Assembly: GCF_000400465.1 (NCBI RefSeq)
Contig: NW_008806274.1
Coordinates: forward strand, 558,001-622,000
Source: Wallemia ichthyophaga EXF-994
Taxonomy: Eukaryota; Basidiomycota; Wallemiomycetes; Wallemiales; Wallemiaceae
Direction: 5' to 3'
Length of the DNA: 64,000 nucleotides
The notes under the pieces: generated by a model
What the model was told of the DNA's origin: nothing
The model's database searches: none
Seen by the model: the letters and a program-made list of their open reading frames with translations, nothing else
Translations under genes and position numbers: made by a program
Shown: positions 22,999 through 33,309 of the stretch, piece by piece
How positions within the stretch are numbered: the stretch's first letter is position 1
Layout: every line of letters begins with the position of its first letter

Positions 22999-24426
22999 CT
23001 ACTCCTCCCAATTCTCCACCTGAGCCTGCTCAGCAACTTGCTCATCTTGCTCGTCGATATCTGGTGTCTCAGCGGAAGGTGCTTGTGAAGGGCGTGCGTG
23101 ACAATCATGAGAGTGGTGAGTCTGTTGATAAGTGTGGCTCATCGTCTCCCTCTGATCATTCTGCTCATTCTGCTCTCCCCTCTGCTCTCCCCTCTCACGC
23201 TCCTCACGCTCTTCACGCTCTTCATGTCTGCGCTCCCTCCTGAGCCTCTCAGCAGCTTTAATTGACTTAAAAGCCGAATAGCGCCATTTAAGTGCGCGAG
23301 ACCGTCTCCTCTCAACCTCTGGAAAGAGAGTGAGAATAGCGAGTAGCGCAGGCACTATGAGTCTAGTCCACCACATTGGATGGCGGGGTGGACGTTGCTG
23401 TGACGCTGCCATTCGCGTTGCTGGGTATGGTGGGAGAGGGGTGTTGGTGGGCACTGGGCCTGGAATGCGCAGGCGTTGCGCCTCATAGTGCAGGTTAAGG
23501 TGAGCGACTCTGTCCAACGCCTGATCTAGTGCGCTAAGTGGATTGAGTGGGTTAGTAGGATGTGGATGTGGAGCTTGCGCGGTGTTGTCGTTGTCGTTGC
23601 CATTACCATTCGCTCGCGCTTGTTGGGCTGCTTGGTTGAGTGCGTCGTATGCATTGTTAGGATTGTTTAACGCGTTAGCCTGGCCATTCTGCTGTCTACC
23701 TTGTACACCTTGATTAGGTGGATTTATAATGTGTCTGCGTACGTGGACAAATCGAGTGGCTTCCCATATAGAATAACCAATAGTGAGTACAGCCATGATT
23801 ATCTTACGTGGCCAACTACCGTGTCTGCAGAAGATGTAGAGCATGAGACCACACTTGAAAAGGAGGAAAAGGAGGGGGAGGACGAGTGGGGTAAGAGTGG
23901 ATAAGTTGATGACGATGTAGCTGTCGTTGCGAGGAGGTGGTTGTGGTGGTTGTGGTGGCTGCTGCTGTGGCTGCTGTGGTGGTTGCTGTGGTGGCTGCTG
24001 TGGTGGCTGCTGTTGTGTGTTGTTGATATTGGAAAAAATGGAATCAGTGGAATCAGTGGAACTAATAGGAGGAATACCACCAGCACTGTTACTACTATCA
24101 CTGCTACCACTGCCACCACCACCAAAGTGAATCCAATTATCAACCAACGTGTACACCTCATCTAATAATTCCAATTGAGCGTTTATAGAATAAATAGAAT
24201 GCTGATCAACACCAGGTAAACCGATGCTCAATAAATAATGATTAACAGCATCAAAGCTTGATTTGTTGACGCTATCAAGGCCATTGTCAAGTAGAAGGAG
24301 ATAAAAGGATTTAAGACGGATTAGAGATGTGTTTAGGGTGTGAATGTGGTTGGATGGCAGTGAATTTAGATTTTTATTGAATGCGTGGAGATGGTGCGAT
24401 TGTGGGAGTTGAAAGGTGTTGATCAT
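22999..24426 (-). CDS. Multi-pass membrane protein with Pro/Gln-repeat linker, unknown function
   Basis: A single exon of 475 residues. The N-terminal 140 residues look helical and soluble. A low-complexity linker of PQQP repeats follows (around 140-170). Two adjacent hydrophobic segments come next (LTPLVLPLLFLLFKCGLMLYIF and the one ending WEATRFV), then a Gln/Asn-rich loop, a third hydrophobic segment (LIVPALLAILTLFP) and a tail very rich in Glu/Arg. The paired helices joined by an arginine-containing turn recall Usa1/HERP-type ER proteins of the ERAD machinery. The similarity is not strong enough to name it. Topology suggests an ER or endomembrane protein with both soluble ends in the cytosol or lumen. 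Confidence 0.6.
   Translation of the reverse strand: MINTFQLPQSHHLHAFNKNLNSLPSNHIHTLNTSLIRLKSFYLLLLDNGLDSVNKSSFDAVNHYLLSIGLPGVDQHSIYSINAQLELLDEVYTLVDNWIHFGGGGSGSSDSSNSAGGIPPISSTDSTDSIFSNINNTQQQPPQQPPQQPPQQPQQQPPQPPQPPPRNDSYIVINLSTLTPLVLPLLFLLFKCGLMLYIFCRHGSWPRKIIMAVLTIGYSIWEATRFVHVRRHIINPPNQGVQGRQQNGQANALNNPNNAYDALNQAAQQARANGNGNDNDNTAQAPHPHPTNPLNPLSALDQALDRVAHLNLHYEAQRLRIPGPVPTNTPLPPYPATRMAASQQRPPRHPMWWTRLIVPALLAILTLFPEVERRRSRALKWRYSAFKSIKAAERLRRERRHEEREEREERERGEQRGEQNEQNDQRETMSHTYQQTHHSHDCHARPSQAPSAETPDIDEQDEQVAEQAQVENWEE
23936..24016. repeat. GGTTGCTGTGGT-type trinucleotide-rich repeat coding for Pro-Gln
   Basis: Imperfect 12-bp units of GGTTGTGGT/GGCTGCTGT lie inside the membrane-protein gene and encode (P/Q)-rich repeats on the minus strand. 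Such arrays change length by slippage, and units that are multiples of three would keep the frame. Confidence 0.7.
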
Positions 24427-24523
24427 GGTGGTTATGAGGAGAGATTAGAGATGGGATATAGATTGAGGAAGGAGATAAATGGACATAAATGGAGATAAAG
24501 GAGATATGGATATAAAAACATTC

Positions 24524-25090
24524 TTACAATTGAATTTTAGAAACGCGGTCTTTAACCATGTCGAAAGCACGGAACTGTGAAGGATGTTAGAAGAATCATT
24601 ATAAAGTGCTTGAACCCACCAAAGTCTGCTCATTTAATTGAATATCTTGAGTATCAGCTTTTGGTCTACTAACTCTGTTTGCAATCGCAGTTGAATCAGT
24701 TTCGAGTATAATACCACCATCAATAGTCTCATCTAATGCTAATAAAATCATGTCCAAATTTTCAATAAAAGATGACTTCTCTAGTTGGTGACGTAGAAGG
24801 ATATCAATTGCATCAATAAACCCAGTTAAAACGGTTGATAACATTAGTTCATTTTCCTGTACTGGTGATATTAAATAAACTATCAAATCCATCGTTGATT
24901 TATATAAAACTAGTTTATCCTTGTAAATTATCAAATCACTTGACATTCCTGTCTTGTTGAATAACTCCTTCTCAAATAACTTGTCATTCTCTTTATCCTG
25001 ATAATATTTAGACAACAACTTATTCCCTTCACTGTCCATAATAACTACCCCTTCTACACTATACAAACTGTAATTACATTGATCACTCAT
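24524..25090 (-). CDS. RET3: Coatomer subunit zeta (zeta-COP)
   Basis: Two exons (intron 24575-24619) give 173 residues. The longin-like fold of small coat subunits is visible: YSVEGVVIMDSEGNKLLSKYY at the N terminus, the central block ENELMLSTVLTGFIDAIDILL and LDETIDGGIILETDS near the C terminus. The short last exon (FRAFDMVKDRVSKIQL) restores the expected end. Zeta-COP pairs with gamma-COP in the COPI coat for Golgi-to-ER transport. Only 46 bp separate it from the KCS1 start-proximal neighbour's stop codon in tandem. Confidence 0.9.
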
Positions 25091-25136
25091 CGTGGTTTTA
25101 TGTCAAGAAGCTTTTTATTTATTTTTATGAATATTT

Positions 25137-28100
25137 TCAATTACTCTGGTAATCCTTCTCTTTATCCCCAAATATCCTTTCAAAAATCCCCTCATCTGTC
25201 ACCTTCAACTCCCCCACACCCTCTCTTCTCCATATCTCTCTGAATGTCTTGGTTAGATTATTCAACCCAATCAAATACCCGTAGTCTGGTTCATCTGCGT
25301 GCTTGGCTGGGTATCGTGCGTACGGTAATCCCGTACTGACATCCACTTTGGCATTATAACCTCCTTCTTTAATCCCAGGCAACTCACTCCCCACTCCGGG
25401 TCCCAGCGGCGGCAAAAAGTCTTTCCCCGTCGTACAATGAGCAAAGTCTATTATCTTGATGTTCACTTCTCCTTTCCTCCTCTTCTTCCCTTCTTCTGCT
25501 TTGTTTTCACGACGAGCAAATGACTGTTGCAGCCCGCGCTGTATCCCCGCATCTCCATCATAGAGGAACAGCAACGAACTAGCATAAAATCTATACCCGT
25601 TTAGCTGCGATATGATTCGTCCAAGTCGATAAAGCTTTCGCAATATATCCGGTATGTGATGCACCAGCACAACTTCCCCATTATCCAGAAACGCAGTCAA
25701 CGCTTCTGTGAAATTGCCCACTTGCACTCCTCTACCATAATACTTGTCTTGGAATGTATACTCGTTCTTGCGCACGTTGTACACTTGTGTGCCACATAGA
25801 CGCAGCCCAAGTGTATGCGATGTAGTCTTTTTCGCCTTCTTCCGCTGTGACGCCTTCTTCTCTTCCGTCGCATCCACACCGTACTGCCGCGTGCCCATTT
25901 TCAGATCCAGTACGCACGGTGCCTTGAGTCGACCTGTGAGATCTTCCATCAGGAGGAATTGTTCTAGTCTGCTATTGTTGTGTGGGTTCTGTGGGTTTTG
26001 CTGATCGGAAAATGGGTTCTGTTGATTGCTTTTGCTTTTGACTTGGCTTTGACTGTGTGGTGAGTGTGCATGTTCGAGTGTATTAACACTCCCATCGTTA
26101 CTACGGTTGCTGCCACTACCAATACTACCGGTATTAACTGTATTTACACTTCCACTCCCGTTCGCTTTCGGCAGTATCTCCGCAGAGTGGTAGATAGGCG
26201 ACGACTGTGTGCTGGTGATGTTCAGACTCGGCCGCATTTTCTGTTGTTGGAGTTGTTGGTGTTGCTGGTATTGCTGCGGCGAAGGCACCTTAACGCTAGT
26301 ATTGACATTGACATTCATCCCACCAACTCCCACTCCCGCTCCCATGCCGGCGCTGAAAACATTAGACGTCTCCAATGCACGCTCTCCACCATTCAGTGAG
26401 CGTGAGCGTGAGCGCGAGCGCGATCGGTGATGTGTTTGTGGGCGAGTTTGTGTTTGCCTTGTTTGTGTGCTTTGCAAGCTTTTTGCTTGTCCTTGCATCT
26501 TGCTTCCCCCTTCCAAACCCTCCATTGAGAACATATCCACTTCCCCTCCTTCATCACCTCGCCCTCTTTGTGCATCCTCCCCAACCGACACCACAAAGTG
26601 CGACCGCCGCTTACGGATCGAGCGGCCAGAGGGTATATCAGCTTGGGGAAGAGGGTGTGGGTATGAGTGTAAGTGTGAGTGTGAACGTGACACCTCATGG
26701 GAGTGTTCCGTAGACGTGTTTGAAGTATGCGAATTTTCTGACCCTCCACTACAACTACCCTTATCGTTGTAGTTGTCATTGTGGTAATCCATTTCCTTAT
26801 CCTTATAACAATTATCATCATCATCATCATCGTTATCATCGTTATTATTATCGTTGCTATTCAAATTGTACTCCCCCTCATCACTATCATCATCATCGTT
26901 ATCTACACGATTAGTGAGAAAGGATTTGGCTTTTAGTGCGCATTCCTCGGCGCACTCGCTCCGCAAACGAAGCAAAAGCTGCTGCTCCATCTCGCCAGGG
27001 ACGCTGACTCTGCGCTGTCTATGCGACGAGTGAGGGTGAGAATGGGAGTGAAAGTGGGGGTCGTGTGAGTGAGAGCGCGACCTCATATGCGCCTCCTCTC
27101 TATAGCTGGAGGGCTGGGAACCAACGCGACGCGGTAGTCTGTCACTGTCCTCATCCTCCTCATCATCATCTTCCTCCCCTTCACCACCTCGCTCAGGTGG
27201 ACACTTGCGCGTTCGCCGCCTCCGCTTGTGTACGCGCGGCGACGAGAAGACCTCGCGCAGCACCTGTTCCTGCAGTCTGCGGTTCACCGTTGTCGCTCCA
27301 CGTCCGCCGAAGAAGGGGTAAGTGTAAGTGTCCGACTGTGATTTGGGTAAGGTGTGCACCGAGTGTTTGCGCGGCTTTTGCGATTCCGCGTGTGAGGGCG
27401 TGTCGATAGGTGTGACTGTGAAACTTGACGATGGCGATGGACTGCGGCTTTGAGTTGGGTTGCGCGTGTGTCCGTCCAGTCGCGCACTCGCACTGCTACG
27501 CGTCGGAAGACTTGCCTTGCGGTGCAGTGACGATCGATGCTGTTGTGTCTGCGGACTGGCCTCGTCCTCTGACATGATTGCGAGTTCTTCGTTTGCTTTG
27601 TTCGCTCTAAATCCCGAACGCCGAAGCATCCAGTTCGGGATCAGGTGCGTATTTCGCTCGAATTTCACCTGCGGTATCTCGTCTTCAGACGTTGTGCGGT
27701 GGCGTTGAAGCTGGAGAGAGCGGCTGAACCTCCTCTGCTGGATGAGAGGTACGGAGCTGTGAGAGCGGTTGAGAGCAGGTCGATTGTCGTGGTTTTTGTC
27801 GTCATCGCGATCACTATCTATTTCCAGCTTGCCAAGTTTGTCCAAGTTATCCAGACTACCCAGGCTACCCAAATTACTCAGCTTGTTGAGCTTATCAACC
27901 CTGTCAACTGCCTCCGGGGAAGACGGGGGCGATGGCTTGACGAAAGTGACATTGAGAACGCCCAAATACTGTGGAATGTACTGCAACAACTGCGGGTGAT
28001 CACGCTCGACAGATTCATAGAACTGGTTCTCACGCCGCACGAGTGGCTTGCACACAGCTCTGCGCGAGAAACGGAAGATAGGATGATGGCCTCCGACTTG

Positions 28101-28573
28101 ATTGTTGAATGGCTTGAGTGGGACAGAGGGGAGCACACTATCAGCGTCATCCTCCTCCTTTACATTTATCTGTAAATCTAATCAGCTCACAGAATCACCG
28201 CAAAAGACAGCAAACACACATCATAGTCGTAATCGCTGGATTCTGAGGCTAAAGAGTCAGATAGAGAGTGGAAAGAGCTCTCCTCGCTGCTGAAATCGTC
28301 TGTCTCGTAGGAGGTTGTTGAGTGTTTAGGTGAGTGTGGCTGCTGCTGCTGCTGCTCGGACGGAGATCTAAATCTCGATTTTGCATTGAGCTTGAACGAT
28401 TTCCGCCGTATTGGAAGAGATGGCGGTGCTGTTGTGTTTATCTGCGGGAGATTTGTCTGTGTGGAAGACGCAGAGTTGGAGATGTGCTCTAACGGGTGAA
28501 GATGTGGCTGCGGCTGTGGCTCATTTTGCTGCTTCTGCTGGTCCTGCTGGTCCTGCTTCCACACCAAGCTCAT
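25137..28573 (-). CDS. KCS1: Inositol hexakisphosphate kinase Kcs1
   Basis: Two exons (intron 28170-28219) give 1128 residues. The first exon is Gln-rich. The second starts near [19 protein letters not shown], typical of IP6 kinases. A long disordered middle follows with Ser/Arg, Asp/Asn and His runs. The C-terminal kinase has the catalytic PxxxDxKxG motif ([14 protein letters not shown]), the SSLL motif ([11 protein letters not shown]) and the metal-binding IDFAH. It converts IP6 to the pyrophosphate 5-IP7, which in fungi controls phosphate sensing through SPX domains, vacuole shape and telomere length. The insert between the two conserved parts is longer than in animal enzymes, as usual for fungi. 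Confidence 0.93.
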
Positions 28574-28628
28574 CGACGTTTGATTATAAGATGGATATTA
28601 CGATACAATTAAATATTTTATAATTAAA

Positions 28629-28943
28629 TCAGTTAAAGCTGCTTCCTGGTCTGATTCTGTTGTTAGCGTTACTCAACCGCTGTATCCCCACTCACAGTCC
28701 AACAGGCACAGGTGCAAAGTGATAATCCGTTGAGTTATCTCCACTCAGCGTGTCCAGTGTTTTATTCGAGTGCATTAAATGCGGGTGTGCCGTGTTCGCT
28801 GTGCTGTTGAATTTGCTGCTCCCATTGACATTGCTGATATGGTTTTCCCCTAGCCCTACTGGCACAAACCCCTTGGATTGTACTGGACTCGCCGTTACTG
28901 TCGCTGCCAGCATTCCAACTACTAACATACTCAATGCTGTCAT
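28629..28943 (-). CDS. Small secreted protein with repeated VPVGL motif
   Basis: Two exons (intron 28639-28695, perfect GTGAGT donor and GCTAAC branch) give 85 residues. A clear signal peptide (MTALSMLVVGMLAATVTAS) is followed by a short Asn/Ser/His-rich chain with several N-X-S/T sites. The motif VPVGL occurs twice, once just after the leader (GFVPVGLG) and once near the end (APVPVGL). If the intron is retained the protein ends at that second VPVGL; splicing adds only Phe-Asn. There is no Cys, so it is not a cysteine-knot effector. A peptide-pheromone-like or cell-wall role is possible but unsupported. Confidence 0.62.
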
Positions 28944-29144
28944 TGTTTTTGTTTTTGGTAAACTTCATCACGCCGCCTGGCTTTGATTTTCACAATTGCC
29001 TTCCTTTTTCGTTTAAAACACGCGCGCTGAGGTATGAATAGCGCGTAAATTACTAGAATTGTGAATATAGATAGAATTACATGCTACATATGAAATATGC
29101 TCAGGTTACAATCACGCCAACTATTCATGCTCCACGCTCCACGC

Positions 29145-30519
29145 TCAACTCTCAACTTCCTCACCAACCACCCTACTCAACTTCCTGTAGAGGTTCCCAG
29201 GCAGCATTATCTTATCCCCCTTATCTCTCTCCCTCACCGCTTTGGCATCTTGTGGGACCGGTGTAGCGCTTCCTGACTGTGGATGTCTTGGTGTAGCATC
29301 TCCCGAGCTACTCCCATCCAATTCGAGCAGCTCATTTGGCTTCTGTCCCTCGTTCAGTCTCAATGTCTCCACCTTCTCCGCTCTTGCTATAGGCACATGT
29401 GCATCGAGAGCGAGTGACGCCTTCTTAGGCGCTATCTGCGATACCCCCTCGTGCCTAATCCACCCATGCTGCAACGCTTCATCCACTGTCATTCTCTCAT
29501 TCGGATTCGGTTTCAGCAGACGTTGAATAAAGTCCTTTGCTGTGCGATTGTGAGTGGTGTTAGTGAACTTTTTCATCATCCTCTACCCACCGTCTCCCGA
29601 CACATCATGCCAAAACAAGTCATTGAACTTGACATCAGTGAACTGCTTAGTCTCATTCTCTATTATTTGAGGGTTCGCTGAGGTGTACAGCGAGCGTCCC
29701 GAGAGAACATTGAAAGTTATAACTCCAATAGCCCACATATCAGCCGGGAATGAGTATCCCCTGAAGTTGTATATTTCAGGTGCAATGTACGTTGGACTCC
29801 CGCAAGGTTCGAGCAGCTTTACATCGTGCGACGGGAGCAGTACAGCCTGGCCGAAATCGATGAGAATGACTTCACCAGCTGGTGCATCTTTGCTTCTGTA
29901 GAGGTAGTTGTCGAGTTTAATATCCCTATGCAACACATTGCGTGCATGCAGATAGCTAGTTGCCTTGAGAATAGCCGTTACTGCCTGCCTCGCTTCATCC
30001 TCGCTGAGATGACCGCCTGGAGTGGATGGTAAGTTAGTAAATGATCCCACTATTACACTACGCAAACGCGTCGTTCCTCCCACCAGCTGAATTAAGCCTA
30101 TCTATCAAATCTCCCCCGGACGCCAACTCGAACACCAAATAATAGCTCGTCGAACTCGAGAAAAAGCTTATCAAGTTGATAGTGTTTGGGTGGTCCATGT
30201 TGTCGCGCATGAATGTGATAAGTCGTCTGTAGGCGTCCCTATCTGATATCATCAATCAGCACGGTTACGATAAGCAGATGACGTGAGTGACGCACTCTTG
30301 ATACTCTTCTTGGGTACCTTCTTGATAGCCACGTCTCTGTCGGTTTCCTTGTCATGCGCTTGGCTCACGACACCGAACCCGCCCTGACCGAGGACCTGGA
30401 TGATCAGCCGTGTGAGTGGAGTGCGTGCTGGTCCATGGCGCCCCGCTCACCTCACCAAAGTCATATGCTTGCTTGTGCTGATGCGATTCCTTGTGGAATA
30501 GATTGCCAAGTAAATTCAT
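29145..30519 (-). CDS. Serine/threonine protein kinase, CaMK-like
   Basis: Five exons. Exon 1 is MNLLGNLFHKES..., then the Gly loop LGQGGFGVVS and the ATP-binding Lys in VAIKKVPKK. The hinge is VFELASGGDL. The catalytic loop is HRDIKLDNYL and the metal-binding motif DFGQA. The activation segment has CGSPTYIAPE, helix F is DMWAIGVI, and a final arginine helix lies in RMTVDEALQHGWI. The C-terminal tail of about 100 residues after the domain is Ser/Pro-rich, without a clear calmodulin site. It groups with CaMK-type fungal kinases and is probably cytosolic. I cannot assign an orthologue. Its upstream region (395 bp) is the longest divergent promoter in the window. Confidence 0.85.
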
Positions 30520-30914
30520 CTGCGTGGGTGGTGTAACGCAAACGTGACATTTGCGATGAGGCGGCGATAAGTATCGGGAATAAACGGGAAATGGAATTGA
30601 TGCAAAGACGGCAACGAAGGATAGTGTGATACTTTGAATACCCAGATGCCACCAGATGCCACTACGCCACACATCCAATCGACGATATGAAAATCTTCGA
30701 TGAATATACATGTGAAGTGGAGCTATCTACATCCGAAACTACAGGACAATCAAGGGGTCTTATAGTACCTTTACTGGCAGCAATAAAAAAGCAGTTCAGA
30801 TTAGATACAATTTCACTGCCTATTGTCACTTCTTTAAATAGAAATAGTCCAAATATTCGTGCTTGATCTACTTGGCACCATTTGAATCATATTTGATAAT
30901 TTGTTATACACACT
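30520..30914. promoter_or_regulatory. Divergent intergenic region, 395 bp
   Basis: It lies between the kinase and DUF1275 start codons and must hold both promoters. An AGGGG string at 30753-30757 matches the yeast stress-response element core, but a 5-bp match is weak. AT-rich stretches lie near the DUF1275 start. I see no gene here; an open frame overlapping 30520-30711 has no family features. Confidence 0.5.
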
Positions 30915-31770
30915 ATGACGGATGATTCTCCGTCTTCTTCAAATAAAATGAATCCAGACTTAGAATCGCAATCGCCATCACCAAAGCCTTCACAGCGCAA
31001 CTTTTCTTCCATGTGAGTTGAGCAATGCATTCCACACACCTCTCACATATTCCAGCCTCAATGAACACGTCGAACACCACAACGCTGCTATTCCGCTAGC
31101 CTGGCAATCATTCATCACTGGTTTGGTCGATCTCATCCTCTACTCGCGAAGCCAAGTTTGGGTTGGTTTTCAAACAGGCAACATGGTCCAATTCTCAGGA
31201 AATATCGCTCAATTCATGCTTCCTGATTATCAGCGACATCCCCTCAAAACTCTGATGAGAATTTTATCTATCGTCGCCTTCTTCCTAGGCTCTTTTGTTT
31301 CTTCAGTGGGTGGTAGATATGTCGGTGACCGCACGCGCAAATGGCTTTTCATCAACTCAGTTCTCCAAAGCTGTTTGTTGTGGGGAGCTGCAGGTATACT
31401 CCTGTCTAGACCTGAATATGAACAGCCAACATTTGACTACTTCCCCGCTGTACTCACACTCGCAGCCTGGTCGTTAGGAATGCAAGCTGCAGCTTCACAG
31501 AAACTGACATCCCCGCACTTCGCAACGACAGTCGCATTCACAGCCACCATCACTCAAATAGCCAGCGATCCCAATCTCTTCAAGTTGAGATCGCCGACTA
31601 GAGATAAACGGATGGTAGGTATAGTCTGTCTGTGTATTGGTGCAGGCGTGGGTGAGATGTTGCTTTATGCCGACACCAATCTAAGAGGCGCGATGGCGAT
31701 AGTCGCTGGATTCAAACTTATACAAGCGTTCATGTGGTTTTTGCCAAAGGCTTCCCCACCACCACAATGA
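30915..31770 (+). CDS. DUF1275 (YoaK-type) membrane protein
   Basis: Two exons (intron 31013-31055) give 270 residues. A polar N-terminal tail is followed by about six hydrophobic segments. The family-typical FITGLVDLILYS, QTGNMVQFSGNI and GMQAAASQKL blocks place it in the DUF1275/YoaK family. That family is common in bacteria and filamentous fungi and has no firmly established function. The protein is an integral membrane protein of unknown substrate. Confidence 0.85.
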
Positions 31771-31775
31771 AATTA

Positions 31776-32438
31776 CTAGAATAAAATCACCTCGTCGGTA
31801 TACTTGACCCACACTGCTATTACTACACAACTTAACACCGCGAATGATAATTTGGCCTGTACAACTGCATATACCCACAGCATAGCGATCGATGGCGCTC
31901 TCTTGATGACTTGGTAGCTTGGGGAATCGTTGATGAGCTTAATTAGACTCATTCCTAGCGCAATGGATGAGAGTAGGTATACATATTGCATCCATCTCGA
32001 GTTGGAGTATTTGTTAGCTACATGGGGTTAGTTGGGCGCTCTTGCAATGTCTCAACTTACAGTAGAAGATGATGACGGTTATTACTTTAAATTGTTAAAT
32101 GTTTTGCATTAATATGGTGAACACACTTACATGGCACTGCCTTTGCCATTTGCTTGGCTTCTTGTGTGAATGTCGGCCATGAGTTGTACTGTGCAGATAC
32201 GAGGAGGTCCATGAGGAGGTATAAGAAGCTGCTACAAGTTAAATAGGCATAAAAGGCTACCAGAAGCCCACCTAAAAGGTATAATGTGTAGTACTGCACC
32301 GAAAACCTCACCAATTTCGAGAACTTCGGGTTCGGGTTGCTGTTGCAACTTCTGCCTGACGCCAGAATAGTCAACGAGTTCATCTATATTTTCAATGCTC
32401 TCTGCTTCATCGTCTCTGATTTCCTCTATTTTCGCCAT
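31776..32438 (-). CDS. Four-segment membrane protein, unknown family
   Basis: Four exons (introns 32272-32311, 32085-32130 and 32018-32060) give 177 residues. An acidic N terminus (MAKIEEIRDDEAES) leads to four hydrophobic segments: GGLLVAFYAYL, PLITVIIFY, YVYLLSSIALGMSL and LSFAVLSCVVIAVW. The model is in frame across all three introns, and each donor and acceptor is canonical. I do not recognise the family. The stop lies only 5 bp from the DUF1275 stop on the other strand, so the two 3' ends must overlap as transcripts. The divergent ATP7 start is 49 bp away. Confidence 0.65.
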
Positions 32439-32487
32439 TTTTGAGTAAAACGAGAAATGCGCTCGCCTAGCTCCAACCGCTACAGCG

Positions 32488-33205
32488 ATGCAAGTAACTA
32501 GAATTTCACGCCAGGCTGTTGTGAGTGAATAGAGTGTCTGCAAGGGAGAGTGCTGAGAATTATACAGGACTTTTCACGTCTCACCAGCCAAATTGGACTC
32601 GGAAAGGGTGAGTTTGGAGTCTTGAGGATTCAATGTAGCTCAAACACACGCGTAGACACCGTTGCTCAAATCAACGCCTTCAGAAAGCGTGCAGATGAAG
32701 CAAAGCGTTCATTAACCAACCTTCAAGAGCACAAGGTGGACGTAGACTTCAGTCACTACCGCTCAACGCTCAAGAACAGCGCAGTGGTTGATGAGCTTGA
32801 GAGCAAAGTAAAGTCATTCAAGCCAGCTACTTACGACGTTCAAGCCATTCAGAAAGCAATTGATGCATTTGAAGCAAAGGCTGTCGACTCAGCTCAACAA
32901 ACTGAGAAAAAGATTGCAGAGGAACTTAAAGACCTCCAAGCCACTTTGGACAACATCCAATCAGCTCGCCCATTCGACCAGCTCACCATCGACGACGTTG
33001 CAGCCGCACGTCCAGAAATCACCAAGACTGTCGATACGATGGTACAAAAGGGCAAATGGTCTGTACCTGGCTACAAGGAGAAGTGTGAGTGGTGCTGTAA
33101 CTCTGATTTCAATTTTACTAACTCGGTTTTTAGTTGGAGACCTCAATATCAGTGAGCACCACGAGCTGCGCTGTACGTCGCATTCTAACTCAATTGACAG
33201 TGTAA
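32488..33205 (+). CDS. ATP7: ATP synthase subunit d (Atp7), with a 5-nt terminal coding exon
   Basis: Five exons (introns 32521-32567, 32608-32655, 33085-33133 and 33152-33200) give 174 residues. Features are the N-terminal DFSRLTSQIGLG, the charged helical middle (INAFRKRADEAKRSL) and the C-terminal VPGYKEKFGDLNIM. The last exon is only TG TAA: the terminal Met codon is split A|TG. Subunit d is part of the peripheral stalk of mitochondrial F1Fo ATP synthase on the matrix side. Without splicing of the last intron the frame runs on for about 40 residues. The expected family ending (FG.L.IM) supports the spliced model. Confidence 0.87.
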
Positions 33206-33309
33206 AATTATTAATTTGTGAGAGATCTGCTCAGACTCATTTAAATCCTTTTTTCAAATTTCCAAATTTCCAAATCGTTTGACTGTGATCTCATCTCCGT
33301 ACCATCAAG

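Noticed and set aside
27645-28175. 176-codon open frame on the plus strand
   Set aside because: It is antisense to the IP6 kinase gene and shows no domain; the minus-strand protein is conserved.
30520-30711. Open frame extending upstream of the CaMK-like kinase start
   Set aside because: The conserved kinase N terminus splices from the ATG at 30519; the extension is not conserved in character and lies in the likely promoter.
30753-30757. AGGGG stress element between the kinase and DUF1275 genes
   Set aside because: A five-base match is too common to support a call by itself.
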